DNA from: Pseudomonas profundi
GTDB taxonomy: Bacteria; Pseudomonadota; Gammaproteobacteria; Pseudomonadales; Pseudomonadaceae
Assembly (NCBI RefSeq): GCF_008638305.1
Contig: NZ_VTPZ01000002.1
Location: forward strand, 1 to 64,000
Direction of reading: 5' to 3'
Length of the DNA stretch: 64,000 nt
This document shows, one piece after another, positions 1 through 9,622 of the stretch. The position numbers and the translations under genes are program-made. Every line of letters starts with the position of its first letter. The stretch's first letter is position 1. Below the pieces are notes generated by a model that worked only from the letters and a program-made list of their open reading frames with translations, made no database searches and was not told where the DNA came from.

Positions 1-110
1 TCCATTTTGGTTTTGGACCTGTAGGAAAACCATACAAGGCGTGATCGGGACGCCGAACCGTCACGGCGATCTGGCCGCCAGGCCAGTTGTTGCAACGGCT
101 GAACTAACCT

Positions 111-156
111 CGGGGCGTCTTGCAGACGCCGTCGGGCCGGGGGCGACCTTCCTACA
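111..156 (-). repeat. REP-like intergenic repeat, copy A
   Basis: On the minus strand this starts TGTAGGAAGGTCGCC and ends with a small hairpin (GGCGTC, five-base loop, GACGCC). Two related copies occur near 42249 and 48105 on the plus strand. All three are intergenic and lie just past the 3' end of a gene, which is typical of Pseudomonas REP-like elements. The copies were aligned by eye. Confidence 0.6.
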
Positions 157-188
157 GGTGACCGTTGGGGCCAATTAATGCCATCATT

Positions 189-1340
189 TCAGCCGCTCAA
201 ACAAAACCGCTCAATCAACTGCCGCAGTATCTTCACGGTCGGATCAATACGATCCATCGCCAGGAATTCGTCCGGCTGGTGCGCCTGATCGATATCGCCG
301 GGACCAAGAATGAGGGTCTGCATACCGAGCTGGTTGAGATACGGCCCTTCGGTCGCGAAGGCGACGCTGCCGGCGCTGTAGCCGGTGAGCTGTTCACAGG
401 CCTGAACCAGCGGTGCATTGGCGGCGGTATCCAGCGGCGGAACGCCGGGGAACAATGGCAGATACTCGATCTGGATCTGTTGTTCGGCGGCAATAATTTT
501 CAGCCGCGCGTTGATCTCGGCGCGTAGCGCATCAGGATCCATGCCGGGCAGCGGGCGGATATCGAATTCCAGCGCGCAGGTACCGCAAATCCGGTTGGGG
601 TTATCGCCGCCATGAATGCAGCCGAGATTCATCGTGGGGACCGGCACAGAAAATAGCGGATTCTGCCAGCGTCGTTGCCAGTCACTTCTCAGCGCGACCA
701 GCTCGCCAATAACGCTGTGCATGGCCTCCAGCGCATTGCGGCCGAGTGAGGGGTCGGAGGAATGGCCGGCCTGACCGGTGATTTCCACGCGCTCCATCAG
801 GATGCCCTTGTGCACCCGGATCGGTTTCAATCCGGTCGGCTCGCCAATCACCGCATGACGAGCGTGGTGCAGGCTGCTCGCGACCAGCGCCCGGGCACCG
901 GTCATGGAGCTTTCTTCATCAGCTGTCGCCAGTATGATCAGCGGCTGGCGAAACGGCCGGTCCAGATAGCTCTTCACGGCTTCGATGATAAGCGGAAAAA
1001 AGCCCTTCATATCGCAGCTGCCCAAGCCGTACCAACGGCCATCCGCTTCGGTCAGAGCAAACGGGTCCATGTTCCAGCGTTCGGGATTGCAGGGTACGGT
1101 ATCGGTATGTCCGGCCAGCACCAGCCCGCCAGGTCCGCTGCCGAGTATCGCCACCAGATTGGCCTTGCCCGGCTGGCCTTCGATAGCCTGGATTTCGCAG
1201 GAAAAGCCCAGCTCCTCAAGCCAGCCTGCCAGAAGGTTGATCACCTCCATGTTGGACTGGTCATGCTCCGGCTGGGTGCAGCTTATGGACGGGGCTTTTA
1301 GCAGCGCTTCGAACTGCGCCTTGAGAGAGGGTAAACCCAT
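189..1340 (-). CDS. argE: Acetylornithine deacetylase (ArgE), M20 metallopeptidase family
   Basis: This 383-residue protein should hydrolyse N-acetylornithine to ornithine and acetate in the cytoplasm for arginine synthesis. Family M20 metal ligands are visible: His and Asp in AGHTDTVP, Asp in CDMKG, and the Glu pair in ADEES. The middle part, GRNALEA with HGGDNPN, fits the dimerisation lid of this family. The start at MGLPSLKAQ is chosen because AGGAG sits seven bases upstream; the frame stays open further upstream but that stretch is Arg/Trp-rich and does not look like protein. ArgE and succinyl-diaminopimelate deacylase are close relatives, but length and order of motifs favour ArgE. The next gene on the same strand, pit, ends 154 bases upstream. 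Confidence 0.9.
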   Translation of the reverse strand: MGLPSLKAQFEALLKAPSISCTQPEHDQSNMEVINLLAGWLEELGFSCEIQAIEGQPGKANLVAILGSGPGGLVLAGHTDTVPCNPERWNMDPFALTEADGRWYGLGSCDMKGFFPLIIEAVKSYLDRPFRQPLIILATADEESSMTGARALVASSLHHARHAVIGEPTGLKPIRVHKGILMERVEITGQAGHSSDPSLGRNALEAMHSVIGELVALRSDWQRRWQNPLFSVPVPTMNLGCIHGGDNPNRICGTCALEFDIRPLPGMDPDALRAEINARLKIIAAEQQIQIEYLPLFPGVPPLDTAANAPLVQACEQLTGYSAGSVAFATEGPYLNQLGMQTLILGPGDIDQAHQPDEFLAMDRIDPTVKILRQLIERFCLSG

Positions 1341-1494
1341 GTGTGGCTCCTGGCGTGTGGTGTCGTTACGTCGCGGTCGCGTCGTCCAGCCAACGACCCA
1401 GAGCGGGGCGACGATCAGACGAGCCGCGATGAAACGGCAACACACCCTGGCGACGTAAGCTGAGCAGTCAGGTTACGTCACCGGGAGCGGCGAG

Positions 1495-2754
1495 TCAGCC
1501 GAAGATGCCAGTCAGGATAAAGAAGAACAGGATTGACAACGCGGCGCCGGCCGGCAGAGTGACCAGCCAGGAGCTGAAAATACGGCCAATAACGTGCAGG
1601 TTCAGTGCACCGATACCGCGCGCCATGCCTACGCCGAGAACCGCACCGACCAGCGTGTGGGTAGTGGACACCGGTAAGCCAATTGTGGAGGCGCCAACCA
1701 CCGTAGCAGCGGTGGCCAGTTCAGCAGCGAAGCCGCGACTGGGCGTCAGTTCCGTGATGTGCTTGCCGATCGTGGCGATTACGCGATACCCATAGGTAGC
1801 GAGGCCGACGACGATACCCGCAGCACCCAGCAGCAGTATCCAGCCGGGCACCAGAGTGGTTTCGCCCATCTGGCCGCCGCTCTGCAACACGCCGACAATC
1901 GCAGCGAGGGGGCCCACCGCATTGGCCACATCGTTCGAGCCGTGGGCGAATGCCATGGCGCAGGCGGTGAAAATCATCAGCACCGCAAAGACCCGCTCCA
2001 CGCTGGCAAAGTAAAAGTTCTTGTCAGCTTCAGGGTCAATCTTGATGCGTGACAGGAGAACCAGGCCCAGGCCAGTGATCAGCAGTCCAACCAGCGTAGC
2101 CAGTGCGAGCGCCTGCCAGCCCGCGATATCCAGACCAACGTGCTTGAGGCCCTTGGTCACTGTCATCAGGGTTACCAGGAAGCCCACCGCAAACATGTAA
2201 AACGGTACGTAGCGCTTGGCGTTGAGGAAGGGTTCTTCGGTGTTCAGAATCAGCTTGTGGACGCTGAGGAAGATACTGAAAGCGATGACGCCGGAGAGCA
2301 GCGGGGAAATCACCCAGCTCGAAACAATGGGCACAACGCCGGCCCAGTTCACGGCGTCAACCGAGACACCCACTGCACCGAAGCCAATCACCGCGCCGAT
2401 AATCGAGTGGGTGGTCGATACCGGCCAGCCGCGTGTGGACGCGATGAACAGCCAGGAACCTGCGGCGAGGAGTGCTGCCAGCATGCCGAATACCATCTGC
2501 TCGGGGCTGATCATGCTGGAATCCAGAATGCCGCTTCTTACCGTCTGGGTGACTTCGCCGCCCGCCAGGTAGGCGCCCAGAAATTCGAATACGATGGCGA
2601 TCATGATCGCCTGCTTGATAGTCAACGCCCGGGAGCCGACCGACGTTCCCATGGCGTTGGCGACGTCGTTGGCACCTACGCCCCATGCCATGAAGAAACC
2701 GAAAAGGCAGGCAAGGATCAGCAGCACGGTGCCGTATTCTGCGATGAGGGTCAT
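1495..2754 (-). CDS. pit: Low-affinity inorganic phosphate transporter, PiT family
   Basis: The 419-residue protein is a polytopic inner-membrane carrier with about ten hydrophobic segments. It carries the duplicated PiT signature: GANDVANAMGTSVGS near residue 27 and GSNDVANAVGPLAA near residue 270. Each is followed by a PVSTTHS/T-type repeat (WPVSTTHSIIGA, LPVSTTHTLVGA). The family moves metal-phosphate with protons. It is preceded by the DUF47 gene with an 82-base gap, a standard pairing in bacteria and probably one transcript. The ribosome-binding site is weak. Confidence 0.93.
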   Translation of the reverse strand: MTLIAEYGTVLLILACLFGFFMAWGVGANDVANAMGTSVGSRALTIKQAIMIAIVFEFLGAYLAGGEVTQTVRSGILDSSMISPEQMVFGMLAALLAAGSWLFIASTRGWPVSTTHSIIGAVIGFGAVGVSVDAVNWAGVVPIVSSWVISPLLSGVIAFSIFLSVHKLILNTEEPFLNAKRYVPFYMFAVGFLVTLMTVTKGLKHVGLDIAGWQALALATLVGLLITGLGLVLLSRIKIDPEADKNFYFASVERVFAVLMIFTACAMAFAHGSNDVANAVGPLAAIVGVLQSGGQMGETTLVPGWILLLGAAGIVVGLATYGYRVIATIGKHITELTPSRGFAAELATAATVVGASTIGLPVSTTHTLVGAVLGVGMARGIGALNLHVIGRIFSSWLVTLPAGAALSILFFFILTGIFG

Positions 2755-2836
2755 AATTGAAATGCTCTGTTGGTGTGCGTGTAAGGGCTGGTCTTCGGGA
2801 CTTCTGCCGTTTCGTTGAGCTGAAACGGCAACATCC

Positions 2837-3514
2837 TTAGCGGGCCATCAATAATTCCAGGCGATTTCCAACGCGTTGTGCCCGGTCTGCCACGTCACCA
2901 ATCCATTCGATGATCTTGTACAGAAACATTACGTCTACTGGAGGGAGATCCTTTTCCAGCTGATACAGCTCTGCGCGCAACTTGATCTGCAAGTTGTCGG
3001 TTTCGTGCTCGATACGATCGAGTTCATCAATCAGCTTTTCAACCAGGGTTACTTCGCGGCCGGAGAAGCCTGTTTCCAGCAATTCGTCGAGCTCGTTCAT
3101 CGCGCGCAAAGCTTGCGCTGCTGCGTCTACTGAACGACTGACAAAAGCTTTGAAACCGGCCTGCAAAGGCCCTGGAATGGTCATCCTGCGGCCCAGCATC
3201 AGGCCGGCGATATCCTTGGCGCGGTTGGCTACTTTGTCCTGTACACTCAGCAGTTCCAGCAGGTCCGAACGCGGCACTGGCAGAAACAGACTCTTGGGCA
3301 GGTGTACGCGGACATCTTTTTTCAGCTTGTCTGCGGCGCGCTCCAGCTCGGCGATTTCCTGCTGGATACGTTCGGCCTCGATCCAGTCATCTGCGATAAC
3401 GGCGTCGATAAAGTCGTTCAACTTCGCGGCGCACTCATGAGCCTTGGCAATATGCAATTGCATGGGGCCGATAGGCGAGCGACCGAACAGGCTTAGAAAA
3501 GGATTGTTGGGCAT
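2837..3514 (-). CDS. DUF47 / TIGR00153 PhoU-like accessory protein of Pit
   Basis: The 225-residue, largely helical and acidic cytoplasmic protein belongs to the DUF47 family, which resembles PhoU and is usually encoded next to Pit-type phosphate transporters. The opening FLSLFGRSPIGPMQ and the charged helices with LERAADKLKKDVR and DRIEHETDNLQ match the family. It is the first gene of the apparent pit operon. The family is thought to regulate or stabilise the transporter, but its exact activity is not visible from sequence. Confidence 0.85.
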   Translation of the reverse strand: MPNNPFLSLFGRSPIGPMQLHIAKAHECAAKLNDFIDAVIADDWIEAERIQQEIAELERAADKLKKDVRVHLPKSLFLPVPRSDLLELLSVQDKVANRAKDIAGLMLGRRMTIPGPLQAGFKAFVSRSVDAAAQALRAMNELDELLETGFSGREVTLVEKLIDELDRIEHETDNLQIKLRAELYQLEKDLPPVDVMFLYKIIEWIGDVADRAQRVGNRLELLMAR

Positions 3515-3619
3515 GAAGGCTCCAAGGCTTTTTAAGGCCGCAAATTATAGATGGTGATCCCCGCCACGTCACCCAAGCGGTTCGACGTCGCGTCCGGCGA
3601 AACTATACAGAGAATTACC

Positions 3620-5023
3620 ATGGTCAAAGAGACAGAAATCAAACTCCGTGTAACGCCCAAAACCCTGGCGGCACTGCGTAAACACCCGCTGTTAGCCGAG
3701 CGGCTATCCGGCGAATGGCATTCCGGTCCCCTGTACAACCAATACTATGACACCGCTACACGGGATCTTGCCGCAGCCAAGGTTGCCTTGCGACTGCGAC
3801 GCGATGGTGATCAGTATATACAAACGTTGAAAAGTCGCGGTCAGAGCGTCGCCGGTCTGTCCGAACGCAACGAGTGGGACTGGCCGCTGAACCAGGATCA
3901 TCTGGATCTCTCGCTGCTGGACGACAGCTGTTGGCCACAGGCGCTGGCCGATCTGGATCTGAGCCAGCTGCAGCCCTTGTTCACCACTGATTTCCAGCGC
4001 ACCCGAGCGATGATCAAGTGGGAGCGCGAAGGCGAGCCGGTTGAAGTGGAAGTGGCGCTGGACGAAGGCAAGGTCATAGCCGGTGAGCATGAGGAGCCGA
4101 TTTGCGAGCTCGAGCTGGAGGTGCGCCAGGGGCCGGCCGTCGCCGTGCTTGAGCTGGCAGCACGCCTCGCCGCCGACCTGCCATTGATGCCTTGCGACAT
4201 CAGCAAGGCCGAGCGCGGTTACCGACTGTTCGATCCGGCCAGTTATGCACTCAAGCCAGCCTTTGCCCAGTGGAGCGCCGAGTCCACGGTGGACGAGGTC
4301 ATTGCTGGCGCTGGTTGGCAACTGCTGGGGCACACCCAGCGGTTGGCTGAACAATATCGCCACACCGGGCAATGGAAGTTGTTCCGCGATCTGACTACCC
4401 ATCTCGGTGTATTGCGCGCCTATTTTGGCGTGTTCGATCTGGCCCTGCCGCGCTCTGCCGGCCAATCCTTTGTACAACCGCTTGATCAACTGGTCGGTGC
4501 ATTTCGCCCGCTGGCCCTGGCTGGCTGGGCCGATGACGAAGAAGGGCAGGCCGTGCGCGACAAAGCGCCTGCATTGTTCGATGAAGTGATTCAGGATCGC
4601 GCCTGGGGTGAACTATTCATATCGCTGGCTTTGTGGCTGCACCAATCCGGCTGGAAACAGGCGCGCCCGCCGCGCGGCGACAAGATCGGCGCGCTGGCAG
4701 TGCCGCGCTGGCTGATTGCGGCGGTCGCCAAGGAAATCCAGAGTCTCGTCGTGCCCCACCACAATGACCCGGATTCGGCGGTCAGCGAGTGGATGGATCA
4801 GCAGCCGCGGCTGGGCCGGTTGTATTTCCTGCTGTCCGGTTTCCGTCAGTTACTGGAAGTGCCCGAAGCTGATCGCCTGTTCGGTGAACTGAACAAATTA
4901 CAGGCTTTGCTTGAACAGTACCCGCTGATTGATGCAGAACAGCGACCGGCCCTGCTGGCTGCGCTGCGCAAGCAGGGTCAGCGTTTGCGCCGGTTGGATG
5001 CCTGGAGAGAGCTCAACAACTGA
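3620..5023 (+). CDS. CYTH-CHAD inorganic triphosphatase (YgiF-like)
   Basis: The 467-residue protein starts MVKETEIKLRV. The ExExK motif that defines CYTH triphosphate-tunnel enzymes therefore lies at residues 4-8. Alternating Arg/Glu strands (LRLRRDGD, ELELEVRQG) complete the CYTH half to about residue 200. The rest is helical and His/Arg-rich, fitting a CHAD domain, which binds polyphosphate. E. coli YgiF has this architecture and hydrolyses inorganic triphosphate. The ATG at 3620 is preferred over an earlier in-frame start at 3551 because the motif must be near the N-terminus. The downstream ATPase gene begins 27 bases after the stop, so the two are probably co-transcribed. The gene diverges from the Pit operon, which suggests a phosphate or polyphosphate theme. 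Confidence 0.88.
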   Translation: MVKETEIKLRVTPKTLAALRKHPLLAERLSGEWHSGPLYNQYYDTATRDLAAAKVALRLRRDGDQYIQTLKSRGQSVAGLSERNEWDWPLNQDHLDLSLLDDSCWPQALADLDLSQLQPLFTTDFQRTRAMIKWEREGEPVEVEVALDEGKVIAGEHEEPICELELEVRQGPAVAVLELAARLAADLPLMPCDISKAERGYRLFDPASYALKPAFAQWSAESTVDEVIAGAGWQLLGHTQRLAEQYRHTGQWKLFRDLTTHLGVLRAYFGVFDLALPRSAGQSFVQPLDQLVGAFRPLALAGWADDEEGQAVRDKAPALFDEVIQDRAWGELFISLALWLHQSGWKQARPPRGDKIGALAVPRWLIAAVAKEIQSLVVPHHNDPDSAVSEWMDQQPRLGRLYFLLSGFRQLLEVPEADRLFGELNKLQALLEQYPLIDAEQRPALLAALRKQGQRLRRLDAWRELNN

Positions 5024-5050
5024 GAGCCGAAGCCGGAAAGGGAGAGACGG

Positions 5051-6850
5051 ATGCTGCATCTGAAGGAACTGGCGATAGCTGAAAGTGACCGCTTGCTGGA
5101 CCTGACCGACCTGCTCAAGGCGTTGGTGGGGCAGGGGCGGATGGATATCGACACGGCCGAGCAACTGAGCACGCTACGGCGCTCTGCTGTTGGTGAGACC
5201 CAGTCGCTGCATCCGCTCGAGTTTATCGCCACGCAGCATCTCGACGATCTCTCCCGGCCGGGCAAAGAGCTTGACCTGGAAAGCCTCAGCCGCTGGCTCG
5301 CCGCCGAGGCGGGTCAGCCGTACTATCGCATCGATCCGCTGAAGATCAACGTCGCCGAGATCACGCCGCTGATGTCCTTCGCCTTCGCGCAGCGGCACAG
5401 GATCCTGGCGGTCGAGGTCAATGAGCGCCAGGTAACCATTGCCAGCGCCCAGCCCCTGGTAACCAGCTGGGAAGCCAATCTTAACCACGTGCTCAAGCGC
5501 GAGATACTGCGCGTCGTGGCCAGCCCGGCAGACATTCAACGTTACTCGCTGGAATTCTACCGCCTGGCACGCTCGGTCAGCGGCGCCAGCAACAGCGAGC
5601 AGAAGAACACCAGCATCGGCAACTTCGAGCAGCTGTTGAATCTCGGCAACATGAGTCAGGAGCCGGACGCCAACGATGCGCACGTGGTCAACATCGTCGA
5701 TTGGCTGTTCCAGTACGCCTTCGAACAGCGCGCCAGCGACATCCACATCGAGCCGCGCCGCGAGACCGGCAGCGTCAGGTTGCGCATCGACGGTGTGCTG
5801 CACACTGTCTACAGCTTCCCACTGCAGGTGGCAGTGGCGGTGGTCAGTCGGCTGAAAACGCTGGGTCGGATGAATGTGGCGGAGAAGCGCAAGCCACAGG
5901 ACGGTCGTGTGAAGACCAAATCGCCGCAGGGCAATGAAGTCGAGTTGCGGCTTTCCACCTTGCCGACGGCCTTTGGCGAAAAGATGGTTATGCGGATCTT
6001 CGATCCGGACGTCCTACTGCGCAGCTTTGATCAGTTGGGGTTTTCCGCCGAGGACAAACGCCGCTGGCAGCATATGGTTGGCCAGCCCAATGGCATCGTG
6101 CTGGTAACCGGCCCCACCGGTTCCGGCAAGACAACCACCCTGTACACCACCCTGAAAAAGCTGGCGACACCTGAAGTAAACGTCTGCACGGTGGAGGATC
6201 CGATCGAGATGGTTGAGGAAAGCTTCAACCAGATGCAGGTCCAGCACAATATCGATCTCAATTTCGCCAGCGCGGTGCGCGCGCTGATGCGCCAGGATCC
6301 GGACATCATCATGATCGGCGAGATACGCGATCTGGAAACCGCTGAAATGGCGATTCAGGCGGCGCTGACGGGGCATCTGGTGCTGTCTACCCTGCATACC
6401 AACGATGCGCCCAGCTCGGTCAGCCGTCTGATTGAACTCGGCGTGCCGGCCTACCTGATCAAGGCAACGCTGCTGGGCGTCATGGCCCAGCGTCTGGTGC
6501 GCACCCTGTGTCGGCACTGCAAGGTCCCGACGCAGGTGGATGCCGCGGCCTGGCGCGAGCTGACCCGACCCTGGAATGCGCCGCTGCCGGCCAATGCGCA
6601 CAGCCCGGTTGGCTGTCCGGAATGCCGGGAAACCGGCTATCGGGGTCGAGCCGGTGTGTATGAGCTGATGCCATTAAGCGACAGCCTCAAGCCGCTGGTG
6701 CAGTCGGATATCGAGCTCAACGCACTGCGTCGCCAAGCCTACAAGGAAGGCATGCACAGCCTTCGTCTGTCAGGCGCGCAGAAAGTCGGGGCCGGTTTGA
6801 CGACGATTGAAGAAGTGCTTCGCGTGACGCCAACCAGCCAGCAAAGCTGA
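5051..6850 (+). CDS. GspE/PilB-family secretion ATPase
   Basis: This 599-residue ATPase has an N-terminal GspE_N-like region (to about residue 170) and a RecA-like motor. The Walker A motif GPTGSGKTT is near residue 354. The Asp box (VEDPIEM), Walker B region (RQDPDIIMIGEIRD) and His box (GHLVLSTLHTNDAP) follow in the usual order. A tetracysteine zinc site (CRHCK ... CPEC) lies near residues 486-523. Enzymes of this family power type II secretion or type IV pilus assembly. No pilus or secretion genes are adjacent, so it is a stand-alone copy and its machine is unknown. SD GGGAGAG precedes the ATG. Confidence 0.85.
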   Translation: MLHLKELAIAESDRLLDLTDLLKALVGQGRMDIDTAEQLSTLRRSAVGETQSLHPLEFIATQHLDDLSRPGKELDLESLSRWLAAEAGQPYYRIDPLKINVAEITPLMSFAFAQRHRILAVEVNERQVTIASAQPLVTSWEANLNHVLKREILRVVASPADIQRYSLEFYRLARSVSGASNSEQKNTSIGNFEQLLNLGNMSQEPDANDAHVVNIVDWLFQYAFEQRASDIHIEPRRETGSVRLRIDGVLHTVYSFPLQVAVAVVSRLKTLGRMNVAEKRKPQDGRVKTKSPQGNEVELRLSTLPTAFGEKMVMRIFDPDVLLRSFDQLGFSAEDKRRWQHMVGQPNGIVLVTGPTGSGKTTTLYTTLKKLATPEVNVCTVEDPIEMVEESFNQMQVQHNIDLNFASAVRALMRQDPDIIMIGEIRDLETAEMAIQAALTGHLVLSTLHTNDAPSSVSRLIELGVPAYLIKATLLGVMAQRLVRTLCRHCKVPTQVDAAAWRELTRPWNAPLPANAHSPVGCPECRETGYRGRAGVYELMPLSDSLKPLVQSDIELNALRRQAYKEGMHSLRLSGAQKVGAGLTTIEEVLRVTPTSQQS

Positions 6851-6964
6851 ACGATCAGCGCTGGCAGTCTGGCAAAATCGCCGCGAACGGCCGAGCCGGC
6901 TGCTTGTGGCGACCCCCTATCCATCCCTAGAATGCCGGCGTTTGCCGCTAACGAGTCCGTATTC

Positions 6965-7807
6965 ATGAACTACCGCCACAGCTACCACGCCGGCAATCAC
7001 GCTGACATTTTCAAGCACGCCGTTCTGTTGCGCATGGCGACGCTGATGCAGCGCAAGGAAACGCCGTATTGTTATCTGGACAGCCACGCCGGCACGGCAA
7101 TGTATGACCTGGAAGGGGAGGCTGCCGGGAAAACCGGCGAATACCGAGACGGGATCGCCCGCCTGTGGGAAAGGGATGACCTGCCGGATATGTTTGCCGA
7201 TTTGCGCAGCGCTGTAGCCACGCACAACCCGGACGCAGCCTTGCGCTATTACCCGGGTTCACCACAGTTGATTGCCGACGCGCTACGCGACCAGGACCGC
7301 ATGATCCTCAGCGAGCTGCATCCGGAAGACGCGGCCACCCTGCGCGAGCATTTCAGTCATGACTCGCGCATTGCTGTGCACCAGCGCGATGGCTACGAGC
7401 TGGCCAAGGCCTTTCTGCCGGTCGCCGAGAAACGTGCCCTGTGGTTGCTGGATCCGCCCTTCGAAAAGGAAAACGAGCTGGCGCGCTGTCTGGCCTCGAT
7501 GCAGACCGCGATCCAGCGTATGCGCCAGACTGTCATCGCGCTCTGGTACCCGATCAAGGACCAGCGTCTGCTACGGGATTTCTACCGCCAGATTGGTGAC
7601 TCCGGACTGCCCAAGGTGCTGCGCGTGGAGCTGAATGTGCGTCCGGCTGATAACCAGCTCGGTCTGAACGGTTCCGGTCTGATGTTGGTGAACCCGCCCT
7701 GGCCGCTGTGGGAAGAGCTGGACACCGCCTTGCCATGGCTGGCAAAGGTCCTGGCGCAATCCGGTGAAGGGGAATGCCGGATGGATTGGTTGGTCGGTGG
7801 GCCCTAA
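6965..7807 (+). CDS. rlmJ: 23S rRNA (adenine(2030)-N(6))-methyltransferase RlmJ
   Basis: The 280-residue protein begins MNYRHSYHAGNHADIFKHAV, the hallmark N-terminus of RlmJ. RlmJ methylates A2030 of 23S rRNA using S-adenosylmethionine. The catalytic motif LLDPPFE is near residue 163 and the SAM-binding start YLDSHAGTAMYDL is near residue 38. Family members begin at this Met, so the ATG at 6965 is preferred over an in-frame ATG at 6932. Confidence 0.92.
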   Translation: MNYRHSYHAGNHADIFKHAVLLRMATLMQRKETPYCYLDSHAGTAMYDLEGEAAGKTGEYRDGIARLWERDDLPDMFADLRSAVATHNPDAALRYYPGSPQLIADALRDQDRMILSELHPEDAATLREHFSHDSRIAVHQRDGYELAKAFLPVAEKRALWLLDPPFEKENELARCLASMQTAIQRMRQTVIALWYPIKDQRLLRDFYRQIGDSGLPKVLRVELNVRPADNQLGLNGSGLMLVNPPWPLWEELDTALPWLAKVLAQSGEGECRMDWLVGGP

Positions 7808-7843
7808 ACCCGCGCCCGGACTGGGCGCAGGCTGGACAGCAGG

Positions 7844-9022
7844 TCAGTCTTCCAGCTTGAAGGTCAGGCCGGCATGCTCGGTCAGCCGCTTGATAAGCCG
7901 CTCGCCCATGGCTGGGGCCGTGGTCCAGATACCGCCGGCAGTATCGGTGGCATCGCGAACCAGGCAGATTGCACTTTCGGCAATCATGCGTGATGTCGAG
8001 CCGTAACCAGGATCACGCTTGCCAGACACGCTGGCCTTGATGGTCTTGCCGTCATCGGACTCGCCGATGAACAGAATGTCGTAATACCCGTTCTCGCGCT
8101 CCTCTGCAGTCGGGCCTTCGCCGGGTTTCGGGGCCTTGTCGCTGGACAGCGAACGGTCCGATGCCACCGCCTCGGCCATGGCTTTTCCCTGATCGCCAGG
8201 GCCGGTCAACAGCATTTCGTCGTAGACGAAGTTCTCACCGTAGGCGTGGCCGAGCAGTGCGTTCGAGCGGTGCACATTGCGTGTGTTGATCGCCGCCATG
8301 ATGAAAGGCGCTGCCCAGCTATCCAGGCTCTCGTCATATTCCGGCTTGCTTGCCGGCGGCTGTTCGGGCCCGGTGAAACCCGGCGCCAGCGCAAAGTGAT
8401 TACTGAGCAGCTGATATATTTCCGGATTGGCCTTGGCCGCCGCCGTGGTCGCTTTCAGACTGGCCGCAGTTCCTCCAGAGAAGGTGCCTTTCATTTTCCG
8501 TACCCGGCCCTTGACCCGTGACGCCGGCGAGCCGAGCTGCTCATTTGCGGCCTGCTGCAGAAAGTAGACGCCCAGATCGAATGGGATCGAGTCGAAACCG
8601 CAGGAGAATACGATGCGCGCCCCGCTAGCTCTGGCGGCGTCGGCATGCGCGTCGATCATCTGACGCATCCAGGCTGGTTCGCCACATAAATCCACATAAT
8701 CGGTGCCGGTTTCCGCGCACGCAGCCACCAGTTCGGAGCCATACAGCTGGTAAGGTCCGACGGTTGTCAGGACCACGCGAGTGCGCTCGACCATTGCATA
8801 AAGGCTGGCGGGGTCGCTGGTATCGGCGACCACCAGAGGCGTTCCCTGCGGAGCGCCGATCTCGTCGCGCACGGCGGCCAGCTTCTGCGCATTACGGCCC
8901 GCCATCGCCCAGCGCAATGCCTTGTCGTCGGCATATTCCTGCGCCAGGTATTCAGCGACGAGACGGCCCGTATAGCCCGTCGCCCCATAAACCACTACGT
9001 CGAATTCCGGTGTTTTTCGCAT
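7844..9022 (-). CDS. Saccharopine dehydrogenase-like, trans-acting enoyl reductase family protein
   Basis: The 392-residue protein opens with a Rossmann nucleotide-binding loop, VVVYGATGYTGRLVAEYLA, as in saccharopine dehydrogenase-like oxidoreductases and the mycobacterial trans-acting enoyl reductase. VLTTVGPYQLYGSELVAACAETG and DYVDLCGEPAW are further family signatures. The C-terminal third contains GYGSTSRMIAESAICL. Substrate is not evident; in bacteria these proteins are often linked to lipid metabolism. It is convergent with rlmJ and 36 bases separate their stops. Confidence 0.8.
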   Translation of the reverse strand: MRKTPEFDVVVYGATGYTGRLVAEYLAQEYADDKALRWAMAGRNAQKLAAVRDEIGAPQGTPLVVADTSDPASLYAMVERTRVVLTTVGPYQLYGSELVAACAETGTDYVDLCGEPAWMRQMIDAHADAARASGARIVFSCGFDSIPFDLGVYFLQQAANEQLGSPASRVKGRVRKMKGTFSGGTAASLKATTAAAKANPEIYQLLSNHFALAPGFTGPEQPPASKPEYDESLDSWAAPFIMAAINTRNVHRSNALLGHAYGENFVYDEMLLTGPGDQGKAMAEAVASDRSLSSDKAPKPGEGPTAEERENGYYDILFIGESDDGKTIKASVSGKRDPGYGSTSRMIAESAICLVRDATDTAGGIWTTAPAMGERLIKRLTEHAGLTFKLED

Positions 9023-9277
9023 TTCCGGCTACCCTGTCAGATACGGTTGATGTCGGCTGTCTGCCGTGTCGAGACAATAGTCTGGCACAGCCAGGTGTTT
9101 CGTGGCGCGTCTGTTGTTTGGCATAACAGGTGATTTTGCGTCAGAGCAGGCGTAACAGCTGCGTGTGAAAGGCTTCAAGCGCAATTCATTTTCCCGATCG
9201 AGGGAACATTGCCGAGCCGAGGGTGGTCAAGAACATTGTAAAACACCACTTCGCTGATTCGATTTAGGAGCAAGCAC

Positions 9278-9622
9278 ATGGTAGCTGCGAATTTGGATAA
9301 GGCCGCTGATTCGGTAAAGAAAACCGTAAACAGCGAGGAAAGTTCGAAGGAAATCGATTCTGGTAAGGACGCGGTCATGGCCGCTTTCGACAAACTGATG
9401 GAGGCCAAGTCGCATTTTCTGCACGCTGCGGAAACGTCTGGCCTGGACCTAAAACACGGAGCATCGGATCAATTTATGAAAGGCAGAGAGCAAGCACAAG
9501 CACAAATCCAGCAGTACACCGGTCAAGCTACCAGCTTCATCCGGGAAAAGCCCCTGACCTCGCTCGGCATCGCCTTTGCAGCCGGTTTCGTTGTCTCCAA
9601 GCTATGCACTAAATCCAAATGA
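9278..9622 (+). CDS. DUF883 family (ElaB/YqjD/YgaM-like) C-tail membrane protein
   Basis: The 114-residue protein is a charged amphipathic helix ending in one hydrophobic segment, IREKPLTSLGIAFAAGFVVS. The pattern REKP-x-TSLGIA-x-GFV is the DUF883 C-terminal anchor. E. coli homologues are tail-anchored inner-membrane proteins reported to bind ribosomes in stationary phase. A strong SD (TTAGGAG) precedes the ATG. It is the first gene of a four-gene operon joined by ATGA or longer overlaps. The 255 bases upstream hold no gene; I could not fix a promoter there. Confidence 0.8.
   Translation: MVAANLDKAADSVKKTVNSEESSKEIDSGKDAVMAAFDKLMEAKSHFLHAAETSGLDLKHGASDQFMKGREQAQAQIQQYTGQATSFIREKPLTSLGIAFAAGFVVSKLCTKSK

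Noticed and set aside
1-110. A partial gene at the left edge.
   Set aside because: No frame with protein-like sequence crosses the edge; the first 110 bases look intergenic.
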